Shown: in pieces, positions 1 through 9,204 of the stretch | Layout of the letters: the number at the start of each line of letters is the position of its first letter | Position numbering within the stretch: position 1 is the first letter of the stretch | NCBI GenBank assembly: GCA_963724625.1 | Contig: CAVRVO010000004.1 | Location: 310,001 to 374,000, forward strand | Length of the DNA: 64,000 nucleotides | Source: DATBVX01 sp963724625 | GTDB taxonomy: Bacteria > Pseudomonadota > Gammaproteobacteria > Steroidobacterales > Steroidobacteraceae | Direction of reading: 5' to 3' | Notes under the pieces: generated by a model | What the model was told of the DNA's origin: nothing | Database searches by the model: none | What the model saw: the letters and a program-made list of their open reading frames with translations, nothing else | Made by a program: the position numbers and the translations under genes

Positions 1-547
1 GACGATCAATACAGCCTGCTTTTTTGATTTCTACTTCAATGGGTTGCAAAACCCGGTGACGGGCTAGATCGTGCGCCGCCTGGATCCAAAACGGGTGCAC
101 GGAGCGGGCACCAATGGCTTCTGCCTCGTCAGTTTCTGCGATTTTCTACGATGCAAACGCATTCGGTTTTCAGGGTAGTCCCTACAGAGAGCGACGCAGA
201 GTGCCTGGGCTTGATCAGCGCTGCATGGTTGCGCGACGCGGACGTGCCCACATTGAATCTATCGATACGAGCCGAGATCACGCGCTTCGCACGGGGACGA
301 AGTCAGTCAGGGCATGACGCGAGCTCGCTGCCCAACGCACCGCGGTCGCTTGCGACATGCCCACAAGCGCATTGGTGTGATCTCCGGACGGGACGTGTGA
401 GGTGCCACCGACTCGACTGGTCAAGCTTGCGCTTCGTGTAGTTTTTCCACTCTGGCCTCGGACTCGGGCGTGCGCGATACTCGATCGCAATCGCGCAATT
501 GATTGCGCTATTTCCCCTGCGAGCAGCTCAGCCGGAGGCGCTGACAC
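1..547. other. No recognisable gene; upstream region of the DUF883 operon
   Basis: Short open frames occur on both strands but none shows a known domain, a clear ribosome site or typical protein composition. Near the 3' end, 493-508 is a perfect 7-bp inverted repeat (GCGCAAT-TG-ATTGCGC) that could be an operator or hairpin. A good Shine-Dalgarno (GGAGG) lies at about 533-537 before the ATG at 548. The 3' end of a gene outside the window cannot be excluded for the first bases. Confidence 0.5.
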
Positions 548-850
548 ATGGCACATGCAACCACTGATTCAATCTTTGATGATCTGAGAACTGTCGTGCA
601 AGACGCGGAGGACCTCCTGAAGGCCACCGCTGGCATCGCCGGCGAGAAGGTCGCAGCGGCTCGCGAGCGAGCCGAAGCGTCCGTTCGCGGCGCGAGAGAG
701 CGACTTTCATCGGCGCAGGAAGACGTGATGGCGCACACTCGCGAAGCAGCCGAGCAAGCCGATGAGTATGTTCGCAAGAATCCGTGGCAGGCGGTTGGCA
801 TTGCCGCACTTGCCGGGCTCGTCGTGGGATTGATCGCCAGTCGCCGATAG
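548..850 (+). CDS. DUF883 / ElaB-YqjD family ribosome-associated membrane protein
   Basis: A 100-residue protein with the ElaB/YqjD layout: a long charged, Ala- and Glu-rich amphipathic helix (about residues 8-75), then a conserved RKNPWQAVGIAA segment leading into a single C-terminal membrane helix (about 80-97) ending in RR. Characterised YqjD/ElaB proteins are inner-membrane tail-anchored and bind ribosomes in stationary phase; that role here is inferred from the family. It is first in a three-gene run with YqjE- and YqjK-like genes, the same order as the enterobacterial yqjD-yqjE-yqjK operon. The start is supported by a GGAGG about 10 bases upstream. Confidence 0.88.
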   Translation: MAHATTDSIFDDLRTVVQDAEDLLKATAGIAGEKVAAARERAEASVRGARERLSSAQEDVMAHTREAAEQADEYVRKNPWQAVGIAALAGLVVGLIASRR

Positions 851-861
851 ACAAGCACGCG

Positions 862-1266
862 ATGTCAGAAGAGGGCACTTCGACGCCGAGCGCGCCCGCA
901 ATTGGACTGTTCCGGTCCTTGAGCAAGTTGCTCGCGACGCTATTCACCGTGGCGCAGACGCGGCTCGAGCTCCTCACCACCGAAGTACAAGAAGAGATTC
1001 AACGCGCCACGGCGCTGTTGATCTGGGGCTCCATTGCGCTGCTCTCAGCGGGCATCGGAATCTTCTTCGTAGGTATCACGATCATCCTGGCGTTTTGGGA
1101 CACGCACCGCCTGCCGGCGGCGTTCGCCGTGACGGGCGTGGTACTGGGCATTTGCGTGATTTCGCTCGTGATCTTGTCGGTCAAGATCCGAGGACGAGTT
1201 CGCTTACTGAACGCTACGCGTACTGAGCTCTCGAAGGATCGCGAACAGCTATCGGCGCGGCTATGA
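862..1266 (+). CDS. YqjE-like phage-holin-family (superfamily III) membrane protein
   Basis: A 134-residue protein starting at the ATG 11 bases after the DUF883 stop. The N-terminal part (LFRSLSKLLATLFTVAQTRL, then a Glu-rich helix) is followed by two hydrophobic segments at about residues 52-76 and 83-108, then a short charged tail. This matches YqjE, an inner-membrane protein of the holin superfamily III group with no proven function. Its stop overlaps the next start by four bases (ATGA), so the two are probably translationally coupled. Confidence 0.85.
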   Translation: MSEEGTSTPSAPAIGLFRSLSKLLATLFTVAQTRLELLTTEVQEEIQRATALLIWGSIALLSAGIGIFFVGITIILAFWDTHRLPAAFAVTGVVLGICVISLVILSVKIRGRVRLLNATRTELSKDREQLSARL

Positions 1267-1547
1267 GCAATCACGCTTCAGCAATAAGACAACGTCGCCA
1301 GCAATTACAGCTCAAGTGCGCCGCACAGCGCTCCCAGCTTCTGGAAATCGGGGACGACCTGCAGGAGCGCCTGCGCAATACCGACAGAGCAATCGAGATC
1401 GCGAAGCGCCTGACTGCCGCTCCGCTGTTGATTGCGGCGGGACTTGGTCTGCTCGCGATTCTTGGACCGACCGGCCTGGTACGCTGGTCAAGCCGTGCCG
1501 TGCTGTTGATCTCCGGCGTGCGCCGCTTTACCCGTTGGGCCAGCTGA
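1263..1547 (+). CDS. YqjK-like protein
   Basis: A 94-residue basic protein whose ATG overlaps the yqjE-like stop in an ATGA. The N-terminal half is a Gln- and Arg-rich helix, followed by a hydrophobic stretch (about residues 52-68, PLLIAAGLGLLAIL). Its position as third gene after DUF883 and YqjE-type genes, and its size, fit the YqjK family. Sequence conservation in this family is low, so the assignment rests mainly on context. Confidence 0.7.
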   Translation: MSNHASAIRQRRQQLQLKCAAQRSQLLEIGDDLQERLRNTDRAIEIAKRLTAAPLLIAAGLGLLAILGPTGLVRWSSRAVLLISGVRRFTRWAS

Positions 1548-1720
1548 TACCGCAGGCGTTGGTAGACCTTCCGCAATCAGCTCTGAAGCGAGAAGGTCAC
1601 GGCAAATGTACCCCACGACCCAGTAGCTGCACCGCCGCTGCTAGCCGGAATGAACCGCCACGACCGCTTGGCTTCCCGGATTGCCAGGATGCTCGTCGGG
1701 TTCGGGCCGATACAGATGAT

Positions 1721-2536
1721 TTAGAAACTCATCCTCAGGAAGAGTTCGCCGCCGGAGTCCGTGAGCTTGAAGTGGCCGGAGTCGTCGGGATCGAAAGAAT
1801 CTACTTTGCGTTCGAGCAAGAAATACCCAAGACCGGCGCTGAGGTTGTGCGTAAAGCGATAGAGAGCGGTAATTCTTGCGTCCAGGATTTCGCCTTCAAA
1901 ATCGTTGACGTTTGCTTGCAGATAGTCAACGAACGCGCTCATGAAGATGCGGTTCGTGAAACCGAATTCTGCGCCCAGGCCCACCGCGGGAAGAGGAGCA
2001 ACTTCGTGTTGCTCCTCTCGCAGATTGCGCGCGCGAACCCGGCCTTCGGCGACAAATTCCGTCAGATGTATCCCGAAGCTGCCGTAAAGTTCGAAGCGCG
2101 GTTTGCGCAGAAAGCGGTACGCGTAGGTAGCAGTGAACTCGTGCAGGTCCAGTGACGTTTCGACCTCATCTCCAGGCTCGAACGTGTCGTTGCCGAACTG
2201 GATCTCCCGCGTGATCGTTGTCGTGGCACTGCGATCAAGCCTGAAATAGTTGAAGCGCACGAAGTGTCTCTCGCGAATGCGCACTTCGGCCTCGATGTCG
2301 GCAAACTCACCTCGATCCGCCAGTCCCAGATCGTCTTCCGCACTCACCGGTGTGCCGGTCGTACCGTCATCCGCATCGAGGCGCAATTCCGTATCCGCCG
2401 TCGCTGACAACAGGCCTGCAGTCAAACGAAAGTGATCGTTGAACGGCGAGTCGAGGGCTTCCTGCGCCCCACTCGTGCCGGCCATGAGCAAGAAGCCGAG
2501 TGTCCCAATCGGTATGACTGCGCGAATTCCGGTCAT
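1721..2536 (-). CDS. Outer-membrane beta-barrel protein of unknown function
   Basis: A 271-residue protein with a signal peptide (about residues 1-24, ending SGAQ). The mature part alternates polar and hydrophobic residues in many short strands and ends in SGGELFLRMSF; a C-terminal phenylalanine is the usual signal for the BAM complex. It resembles small OmpA/OmpW-type barrels, but I cannot name a ligand or function. An in-frame ATG six codons upstream (2554) is possible; the internal ATG is chosen because it places the Arg-containing n-region directly before the hydrophobic core. It lies downstream of the LysE gene with a 42-base gap. Confidence 0.75.
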   Translation of the reverse strand: MTGIRAVIPIGTLGFLLMAGTSGAQEALDSPFNDHFRLTAGLLSATADTELRLDADDGTTGTPVSAEDDLGLADRGEFADIEAEVRIRERHFVRFNYFRLDRSATTTITREIQFGNDTFEPGDEVETSLDLHEFTATYAYRFLRKPRFELYGSFGIHLTEFVAEGRVRARNLREEQHEVAPLPAVGLGAEFGFTNRIFMSAFVDYLQANVNDFEGEILDARITALYRFTHNLSAGLGYFLLERKVDSFDPDDSGHFKLTDSGGELFLRMSF

Positions 2537-2578
2537 GCGGGTCTCCACTTCCACTGCCTCGCTGCTCGCCGGCCAATC

Positions 2579-3184
2579 TCATGACAAGGCGCCCCTGGCG
2601 CCGAATGCGATGATGGCCACTGCGCTGATGAAATTTAGCACGCGGATTGCGCGCCGATCCGTGACCCATTTGCCGAGGGAGGCCCCCAACAGGGCGAACA
2701 TCATCTGAACCAGCAGGCTGCCCATGAAGACACAGAGCGACAAGAACACAGCGGCACGGCTGTCTCCACCGAGCGACAGTTGTCCGGCGAAGCCAAGAAA
2801 GATTGCGAGCGTCAGCGGGTTCGCGAGCGTCAATGTCAGCGTCACCCAGAATCCCGCTCGATTCCTGTCCGCATCTCTTTGAGTCTTCTCAGACGTCTGT
2901 GCCGGGTGCGCCGCTCTCGCGGCGAGCCAAAGGCCCACGCCAATCAGTGCCGCTCCGCTTGAAACGTGAAGCGCTCGCTCATGGCCGCTGAGCGCCGCGA
3001 TGACGCGCGCTCCTATGATGAAGGCGAGGACGCAGTAGAGCAGATCCGCTGTGGCAGCGCCGAGGCCGCTGCGCACCGCGACGCTCATACCGTGGTTGAG
3101 CCCGTTGTGGATGATCAGCAATGCGATCGGTCCAATCGCGATCGCGAGTGAGATGCCAAACAGAAAAGCATGGAGTGCGTTCAT
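2579..3184 (-). CDS. LysE/RhtB family amino-acid exporter
   Basis: A 201-residue inner-membrane protein with about six hydrophobic helices. The N-terminal segment has IAIGPIALLIIHNGLNHG followed by a G-x-G-A-A-T-A-D stretch, as in LysE/RhtB translocators, which export basic or neutral amino acids by proton exchange. The substrate cannot be read from sequence. It begins just beyond the terminator of the lipoprotein gene and is followed by the barrel gene on the same strand. Confidence 0.85.
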   Translation of the reverse strand: MNALHAFLFGISLAIAIGPIALLIIHNGLNHGMSVAVRSGLGAATADLLYCVLAFIIGARVIAALSGHERALHVSSGAALIGVGLWLAARAAHPAQTSEKTQRDADRNRAGFWVTLTLTLANPLTLAIFLGFAGQLSLGGDSRAAVFLSLCVFMGSLLVQMMFALLGASLGKWVTDRRAIRVLNFISAVAIIAFGARGALS

Positions 3185-3193
3185 GGTCCACCC

Positions 3194-3225
3194 AAAAAAA
3201 AATGCCCCGGTTTTGGCCGGGGCAT
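3194..3225 (-). terminator. Rho-independent terminator after the lipoprotein gene
   Basis: Read on the minus strand, a 9-bp stem (ATGCCCCGG pairing with CCGGGGCAT, 3202-3225) is followed at once by nine T residues (3194-3202). It lies 28 bases past the lipoprotein stop and just before the LysE gene, so it separates these units. Confidence 0.92.
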
Positions 3226-3253
3226 TCCGTGATTCGGACTTAGGTGCCGAGCG

Positions 3254-3871
3254 TCAGGAGTTCGGCTTCATCCCCAGGGTATTCATCACTTCTGCCCCTT
3301 TCTGCTTGGCCGCCTGGGCACTGCCCACCGCTTCCTCCATGTTGTCGTTAGCGAAAGCGCCGAGTGCCTTTTGCCAGGTCTGCGTCATGTCAGTGGCGGC
3401 GGCTCGCGTTGCTTCGAAACTCGTGGTGTTCATCCCCGACGGAAACTTCTTGGTTCGCACCAGCGACTCGACGCGCGCATTTACCGCTTCGACCATTTCC
3501 GGCACATCGGTACTCAGCGCATTCCAGCTGTCCGTCAATTGGGTCGCGTGGGCGGCTTGCTCCGCTTTCCTGGTGGAAATCGTTTCTTGCAGCGCCCCAA
3601 CCCGAGTCATCAACACCGGTGACGCCGCAATCACGGCTTTATAGTCCTGGCGGTTGAAGTCTGCCTTGAGCGCGGCCAGCGATTCGTCGAGTGCGCTGAG
3701 ATCATCAGGCACGAGTTTCGCGGCATCGCTCCTGAGCGCTGAAATCGCCGATTCCGCATCCGTTACCGCTTGCTGGGCCGGTTCCTTCTGCCCGCCACAT
3801 GCACTGAGCGCCGCGGCCAACACCAGGGGTGCGATCCAAGAGCGCCAGGAACCGAGGCGAATCATGCGCAT
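3254..3871 (-). CDS. Predicted lipoprotein, unknown function
   Basis: A 205-residue protein with a type II signal peptide: basic n-region, hydrophobic core and lipobox LSAC with Cys25, followed by Gly-Gly-Gln. The absence of Asp at +2 would allow sorting to the outer membrane. The rest is almost all alpha-helical, rich in Ala, Asp, Gln and Ser, with no Cys after the lipid site; a coiled helical bundle is likely. I do not recognise a family. It lies downstream of glmS (76-base gap) on the same strand and ends at a strong terminator. Confidence 0.8.
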   Translation of the reverse strand: MRMIRLGSWRSWIAPLVLAAALSACGGQKEPAQQAVTDAESAISALRSDAAKLVPDDLSALDESLAALKADFNRQDYKAVIAASPVLMTRVGALQETISTRKAEQAAHATQLTDSWNALSTDVPEMVEAVNARVESLVRTKKFPSGMNTTSFEATRAAATDMTQTWQKALGAFANDNMEEAVGSAQAAKQKGAEVMNTLGMKPNS

Positions 3872-3947
3872 GCACTCCTACAGCCCGAAATGGGCGGCGG
3901 AGAATACCATCGGCGATTGGCCGCCGCGAGTCCTGGTGGCGACCCGG

Positions 3948-5780
3948 CTATTCGACGGTTACGGACTTGGCGAGATTGCGAGGCTGATCGATATCGGTGC
4001 CCTTGAGCACGGCAACGTGATAAGCGAGCAGCTGCAGAGGAACCGTGTAAACGATCGGTGCAATCAGCCGGTCGGTGTGTGGCATGTCAATCACCGTCGT
4101 TCCCGGCTCTGATTTGAGGCCGGTCTCGCGATCGGCGAACACATAGAGTTGTCCACCACGCGCGCGCACGACCTGCATGTTGGCTTTCAGCTTGTCGAGC
4201 AGATCGTTGTTCGGCGCGACGACCACAACCGGCATTTCCTCATCGATGAGCGCCAGCGGACCGTGTTTGAGCTCGCCTGCCGCATAGGCCTCGGCGTGGA
4301 TGTAGGAAATCTCCTTGAGCTTGAGCGCGCCTTCCATTGCAATTGGCCACATTGGCCCGCGGCCGAGAAACAGGGTGTGATTCTTCTCGGCGAACTCCTC
4401 CGCCAGGAGTCGCAACTTGCCGTCCATCTCGAGCACTTGCTCCACGGCGACCGCTGCGTGAACCAGATGTCCGACGAACTCCGCCTCGCGCTGTGGCGTC
4501 AGGCCTCGCTGTCGCCCCAGCATCAATGCGATCAGCAACAGCGACAGTAATTGAGTGGTAAACGCCTTGGTGCTCGCGACTCCGATTTCCGGCCCTGCCT
4601 GCGTCATCATGACGAGATCGGACTCGCGCACCATCGAGCTGTGCGGGCTGTTACAGACCGTGAGCGAACCGAGATACCCGGCGCGCTTGGCCATGCGCAG
4701 CGCCTCGAGCGTGTCGGCAGTCTCGCCAGATTGGGAGAGCGTGACGAAGAGCGTCCCGGCCGGCACCACGACCTGCCGGTACCGATACTCACTTGCGATC
4801 TCCACCTGGCATGGAATGCCCGCCAGTGACTCGATCCAGTACTTGGCCACGCATCCGGCGTGATAGCTCGTACCACAGGCGACGATGTGTATCTGTTGCA
4901 CCCGGGGCAGTAGTTCCCCGGCCGCCGGGCCGAGCGATTCTGCGAGCACCCGTCGGTCCACGACCCGCCCATAAAGTGTGTCGGCGAGCGCCGCTGGCTG
5001 CTCGAAGATCTCCTTCTGCATGTAGTGGCGATAGGGCCCCTTTTCAGTGGCTTCTGGACTCCACCGTGTCTCATGCACCGGACGTGTGACGGTGGAGCCA
5101 TCGGGCCGAAACACACGCACCTTGTCGCGAGTGATTTCGGCAAGATCACCTTGCTCCAGATAGATGAAGCGCTGCGTCACGGGCAGGAGCGCCGGCACGC
5201 CGCTCGCGATGAAGTTCTCGCCGATCCCAAGTCCGATCACCAGCGGACTCGCGATGCGTGCAACAACGATGCGATCGGGATCGCGCGCGTCAAATACCAG
5301 CAGTGCATACGCGCCTGTGAACCGCTGCACTGACAGGCGTACCGCTTCGGGGAGATCGTGACCCTGCTTGAGCTGATCATGCACCAGGTGAGCGATGACT
5401 TCGGTATCCGTCTCGGACGCGAAGCGATAACCCTTTGCTACCAGCTCGGCCTTCAGCGGCTCGTAGTTCTCAATGATGCCATTGTGAATCACGGCGACCC
5501 GGTCGCCAGAGATGTGTGGATGCGCATTGGCCTCGGTCACCCCGCCATGTGTCGCCCAACGCGTATGCGCAAAGCCCAGCTTGCCGGTCAGTGGATGCGC
5601 CGCGAGTCGTTCCTCGAGCTGCGCAACCTTGCCCACCGCCTTTTGGCATTCAAGTTTGCCTTTGCCATTCAGGACCGCGATGCCGGCCGAATCGTAGCCG
5701 CGATATTCGAGGCGCTTCAGACCCTCGATGAGGATCGGGACAATGTTGCGCTCAGCGACAGCTCCGACGATTCCACACAT
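3948..5780 (-). CDS. glmS: Glutamine--fructose-6-phosphate aminotransferase (isomerising)
   Basis: GlmS makes glucosamine-6-phosphate from fructose-6-phosphate and glutamine, the first step to UDP-GlcNAc for peptidoglycan and LPS. The 610-residue protein starts MCGIVGAV, so removal of Met exposes the catalytic Cys of the class II glutamine amidotransferase domain (about 1-240). Two SIS sugar-isomerase domains follow (SQSGETADT and the second around ALKLKEISYIHAEAY), and the C-terminus DQPRNLAKSVTVE is the typical GlmS ending. Length equals the E. coli enzyme. It lies downstream of glmU on the same strand with a gap of about 100 bases. Confidence 0.98.
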   Translation of the reverse strand: MCGIVGAVAERNIVPILIEGLKRLEYRGYDSAGIAVLNGKGKLECQKAVGKVAQLEERLAAHPLTGKLGFAHTRWATHGGVTEANAHPHISGDRVAVIHNGIIENYEPLKAELVAKGYRFASETDTEVIAHLVHDQLKQGHDLPEAVRLSVQRFTGAYALLVFDARDPDRIVVARIASPLVIGLGIGENFIASGVPALLPVTQRFIYLEQGDLAEITRDKVRVFRPDGSTVTRPVHETRWSPEATEKGPYRHYMQKEIFEQPAALADTLYGRVVDRRVLAESLGPAAGELLPRVQQIHIVACGTSYHAGCVAKYWIESLAGIPCQVEIASEYRYRQVVVPAGTLFVTLSQSGETADTLEALRMAKRAGYLGSLTVCNSPHSSMVRESDLVMMTQAGPEIGVASTKAFTTQLLSLLLIALMLGRQRGLTPQREAEFVGHLVHAAVAVEQVLEMDGKLRLLAEEFAEKNHTLFLGRGPMWPIAMEGALKLKEISYIHAEAYAAGELKHGPLALIDEEMPVVVVAPNNDLLDKLKANMQVVRARGGQLYVFADRETGLKSEPGTTVIDMPHTDRLIAPIVYTVPLQLLAYHVAVLKGTDIDQPRNLAKSVTVE

Positions 5781-5887
5781 TCTTTAGGTATCTCGAGGGT
5801 GATCGGGATTGCGGCCCGGTGATCAAGAGTTAAGGAGTCTGCTACAGCTGTGCGCGGTGTGCATTGATTGACACGACAGCGTGTGAA

Positions 5888-7273
5888 TCAAGTCTCAGGC
5901 TTCTTTTTGACTGGTGCCTTCCAGCCCTCGATCGTCACCTGTCGGCCGCGCTCCAGCGTCAGCTTGTCGGCAGGTGCCGGCTTCGTAATGACAGAACCAG
6001 CGCCAATCGTCGCCTTGCTTCCGATCTGTATCGGCGCGACTAACATCGTGCCCGAACCGATGAAGGCGCCGTCGCCAATGTCGGTGCGCCACTTGTTGGC
6101 GCCGTCGTAATTGCAGGTGATCGTTCCAGCGCCTACGTTGACTTTGGCGCCGACGACGGCATCACCAAGATAGGTTAGATGGTTCGCCTTACTGCCGGCA
6201 CCGATCTCGCTCTTCTTCACCTCGACAAAGTTTCCGATGTGCACGTCGCGATGCAGGACCGTGCCTGGACGCAGGCGGGCAAACGGACCGACCTGGCAGC
6301 CCGTGCCGATCACAGCTCGATCCATCACGCAATTCGGAAACAGCTCGGTATCGGCCCCGATCTCGCAATCGCGCAGATAGCAGTTGGGCCCGATTCGAAC
6401 GCGGTCACCCAGCTTGACGTCGCCAACCAGGACGACGTTCACATCGATATAGACGTCGCGCCCGACGCTCACAGTGCCACGCACGTCGAGGCGTGCGGGG
6501 TCGGCCAATGTCACGCCCGCCAGCATCAACTCATTGGCCTTGCGGCGCCGATGCGCTGCTTCAACCTCGGCGAGCTGAACCTTGTCGTTGATACCCAGTA
6601 CCTCGGTCACGTCGCGGGCTACGACACCGTTGATCCTGAATCCGTCCTTCACTGCCGCGACGACGACATCGGTAAGGTAGTACTCGGACTGCGCGTTGTC
6701 ATTACGGAGCGACCCGAGCCAGCGACGCAAGTGCCGTGCTTGTGCAGCCAGTAGACCGGTGTTGACCTCACGTATGCCGCGTTCTTTGGCAGTGGCGTCT
6801 TTTTCCTCCACGATCCGCACCACATTGCCGGCGGCATCACGCAAGACCCGGCCATAGCCCGCCGGGTCGTCGAGGATGACGCTGAGTACGGCAATCGAGC
6901 GCTCACCCGCCTGCGCGACGAGTTGCGTCAAGGTCTCACTCCTGACCAGCGGCACATCGCCATAAAGCACCAGCACCGTTTCGTCGTCCGCGATCGACGG
7001 CATTGCCTGCATTAATGCGTGGCCCGTGCCGAGTTGCTCGGCCTGGAGTGCCCACTGCACGGACGCGTCGCCCAATGCCTGCCGGACCTGCTCGCCACCG
7101 TGGCCATACACGACGTGAATCGAGTCGGGGGCGAGTGCCCCTGCACAGTTGATCACATGCGACAGGAGCGGTCGGCCGGCCAGCGGTTGGAGAGCTTTCG
7201 GCAGATCGGAATTCATCCGCTTGCCCTGCCCGCCGGCCAGGATGACGACACTGAGTTTCAACGGCGTGCTCAT
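5888..7273 (-). CDS. glmU: Bifunctional N-acetylglucosamine-1-P uridyltransferase / glucosamine-1-P acetyltransferase
   Basis: GlmU performs the last two steps to UDP-GlcNAc. The N-terminal pyrophosphorylase domain shows the nucleotide-binding LAGGQGKRMNSDLPKAL; the C-terminal half is a left-handed beta-helix of hexapeptide repeats ending in GAGSVITKPAP. The start chosen is the ATG encoding MSTPLKLSV (461 residues); an ATG three codons upstream is also open. It follows the atp operon, the usual gammaproteobacterial arrangement atpC-glmU-glmS, with a strong hairpin between. Confidence 0.97.
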   Translation of the reverse strand: MSTPLKLSVVILAGGQGKRMNSDLPKALQPLAGRPLLSHVINCAGALAPDSIHVVYGHGGEQVRQALGDASVQWALQAEQLGTGHALMQAMPSIADDETVLVLYGDVPLVRSETLTQLVAQAGERSIAVLSVILDDPAGYGRVLRDAAGNVVRIVEEKDATAKERGIREVNTGLLAAQARHLRRWLGSLRNDNAQSEYYLTDVVVAAVKDGFRINGVVARDVTEVLGINDKVQLAEVEAAHRRRKANELMLAGVTLADPARLDVRGTVSVGRDVYIDVNVVLVGDVKLGDRVRIGPNCYLRDCEIGADTELFPNCVMDRAVIGTGCQVGPFARLRPGTVLHRDVHIGNFVEVKKSEIGAGSKANHLTYLGDAVVGAKVNVGAGTITCNYDGANKWRTDIGDGAFIGSGTMLVAPIQIGSKATIGAGSVITKPAPADKLTLERGRQVTIEGWKAPVKKKPET

Positions 7274-7309
7274 TGAGTACATTCAGGAACTGAAGCTGAA
7301 GTGATCTGG

Positions 7310-7341
7310 CACGGGAGGGGCTCGCATGAGTCCCTCCCGTG
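7310..7341 (-). terminator. Strong hairpin between atpC and glmU
   Basis: Perfect 10-bp arms (CACGGGAGGG and CCCTCCCGTG) extend inward by four more pairs, one G-T, to a GCAT loop. There is no T-run on either side, so it is not a classical intrinsic terminator; it may end or attenuate the atp transcript or act as an RNA processing site before glmU. Confidence 0.5.
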
Positions 7342-7362
7342 ATGCGTCGGGATACGAGACGC

Positions 7363-7785
7363 CTACTTTCTGAGCTTCCTGAGGCGCTCGATCGCTTTCA
7401 ACTGTGCCGCCGCACGAGCCAGCTCGGCTTGCGCTTCGGCAATCTCGATCTGATCCACCTTGTCCTTGAGTGCGTCTTCGGCGCGGTGCTTCGCCGCGAG
7501 GGCAGCCGCCTCGTCGATATCCCTGGCTCGCAGCGCCGTGTCGGCCAGCACGGTCACCAGGTGCGGCTGCACTTCGATGGCGCCACCGCCGACGTAGAAA
7601 TGCTGCTCCTCGCCATCCGGCGTCTGAACGCGCACCTCACCCGGCTTCAACGTCGTCAGCAGCGGCGCGTGCCGCGGCGCGATGCCGATCTCGCCCTGCG
7701 AGGCCGGCGCAAACACCATCGTCGCGGCACCGGAGAAGATCTCTCCTTCCGCACTGACGATGTCGACGTGAATGGTGTTGGCCAT
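7363..7785 (-). CDS. atpC: F1Fo ATP synthase epsilon subunit
   Basis: A 140-residue F1 epsilon subunit. The N-terminal beta-sandwich starts MANTIHVDIVSAEGEIFSG and contains GEIGIAPRHAPLLTTL; the C-terminal part is a two-helix hairpin rich in Ala, Arg and Glu that in this family inhibits ATP hydrolysis. The ATG at 7785 is chosen because its product aligns with the family from residue 1; the open frame continues upstream through atpD. It is the last gene of the atp operon, four bases after atpD. Confidence 0.96.
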   Translation of the reverse strand: MANTIHVDIVSAEGEIFSGAATMVFAPASQGEIGIAPRHAPLLTTLKPGEVRVQTPDGEEQHFYVGGGAIEVQPHLVTVLADTALRARDIDEAAALAAKHRAEDALKDKVDQIEIAEAQAELARAAAQLKAIERLRKLRK

Positions 7786-7789
7786 GGAC

Positions 7790-9187
7790 TTACTGCAGCT
7801 TCTTGGCCTGCTCGACCGCTTCCTCGATCGTGCCCACCATGTAGAACGCCTGCTCAGGCAACGCATCGAACTCGCCGGCCAGGATCCCTTTGAAGCCGCG
7901 AATCGTGTCCTTGAGCGACACGTACTTGCCCTTCTGACCAGTGAACACTTCTGCAACGTGGAAGGGCTGCGACAGGAAGCGCTGGATCTTGCGCGCGCGG
8001 CCGACGGTAAGCTTGTCGTCTTCCGACAGCTCATCCATGCCGAGAATCGCGATGATGTCCTGCAGTTCCTTGTATCGCTGCAGCACCGCCTGCACTCCGC
8101 GCGCAGTGTTGTAATGTTCTTCACCCACGACCAGCGGATCGAGCTGACGGCTGGTGGAATCGAGCGGGTCGACCGCCGGATAAATGCCAAGCGCTGCGAT
8201 CTGACGCGATAGCACGACCGTGGCATCGAGGTGCGCGAACGTCGTCGCCGGCGAAGGATCCGTGAGGTCGTCTGCAGGCACGTAGACGGCCTGAATGGAG
8301 GTGATGGAGCCGGTTTTCGTCGAGGTGATGCGCTCCTGCAAAAGACCCATTTCTTCGGCCAGGGTCGGCTGGTAACCCACCGCAGAAGGCATGCGCCCGA
8401 GCAATGCCGACACTTCTGTGCCCGCGAGCGTGTACCGGTAGATGTTGTCGATGAAGAGCAGCACGTCCCGGCCCTTGCCGCCTGCTACCTTCTCATCGCG
8501 GAAATACTCCGCCATCGTCAGCCCCGTGAGCGCCACACGCAGGCGATTACCGGGCGGCTCGTTCATCTGGCCGAAGACCATCGCGACCTTGTCGACTACG
8601 CCCGATTCAGTCATTTCGTTGTAGAAATCGTTGCCTTCGCGCGTGCGTTCCCCGACGCCCGCGAAGACCGACAGTCCCGAGTGGGCTTTGGCAATGTTGT
8701 TGATGAACTCCAGCATCGTGACGGTCTTGCCTACGCCTGCTCCACCAAACAAACCAATCTTGCCGCCCTTGGCGAACGGGATCAGCAGATCGATGACCTT
8801 CATTCCCGTTTCCAGCAGATCCTGACTGCCCGCCTGCTCTTCATAGCTCGGCGCGGGACGGTGAATCGGCCAGTGCTCCTGCGATTTGATTGGGCCCGCC
8901 TCGTCCACCGGGTGCCCGAGAACGTCCATGATCCGCCCCAGCGTGCCGCTTCCCACCGGCACCGATATTGGAGCACCTGTGTTCTTGACTGCCATGCCCC
9001 GCTTGAGTCCCTCGGAGGCTCCCATCGCGATCGTGCGGACCACGCCGTCACCGAGCTGCTGCTGCACCTCGAGCGTCAGGTCGACGTCGTCGAGCTTGAG
9101 CGCTTGATAGATCTTGGGGATCTGGTCGCGTGGAAACTCCACGTCAATGACCGCGCCGATGACTTGAACGATCTTGCCACTGCTCAT
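7790..9187 (-). CDS. atpD: F1Fo ATP synthase beta subunit
   Basis: The catalytic subunit, 465 residues. Seen directly: the P-loop GGAGVGKTV, the GERTREGND segment, the Walker B region VLLFIDNIYRYT, and the DPATTFAHLDATVVLSR region. The start is the ATG giving MSSGKIVQVIGAVIDVEF; seven further in-frame codons upstream are not typical. It lies between atpG and atpC in the standard operon order. Confidence 0.98.
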   Translation of the reverse strand: MSSGKIVQVIGAVIDVEFPRDQIPKIYQALKLDDVDLTLEVQQQLGDGVVRTIAMGASEGLKRGMAVKNTGAPISVPVGSGTLGRIMDVLGHPVDEAGPIKSQEHWPIHRPAPSYEEQAGSQDLLETGMKVIDLLIPFAKGGKIGLFGGAGVGKTVTMLEFINNIAKAHSGLSVFAGVGERTREGNDFYNEMTESGVVDKVAMVFGQMNEPPGNRLRVALTGLTMAEYFRDEKVAGGKGRDVLLFIDNIYRYTLAGTEVSALLGRMPSAVGYQPTLAEEMGLLQERITSTKTGSITSIQAVYVPADDLTDPSPATTFAHLDATVVLSRQIAALGIYPAVDPLDSTSRQLDPLVVGEEHYNTARGVQAVLQRYKELQDIIAILGMDELSEDDKLTVGRARKIQRFLSQPFHVAEVFTGQKGKYVSLKDTIRGFKGILAGEFDALPEQAFYMVGTIEEAVEQAKKLQ

Positions 9188-9204
9188 TCGATGTTCCTCG
9201 TTCC

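Noticed and set aside
5781..5887. glmS-type ribozyme or riboswitch upstream of glmS
   Set aside because: The short upstream gap lies between glmU and glmS and shows no ribozyme core; the ribozyme is mainly a Gram-positive feature.
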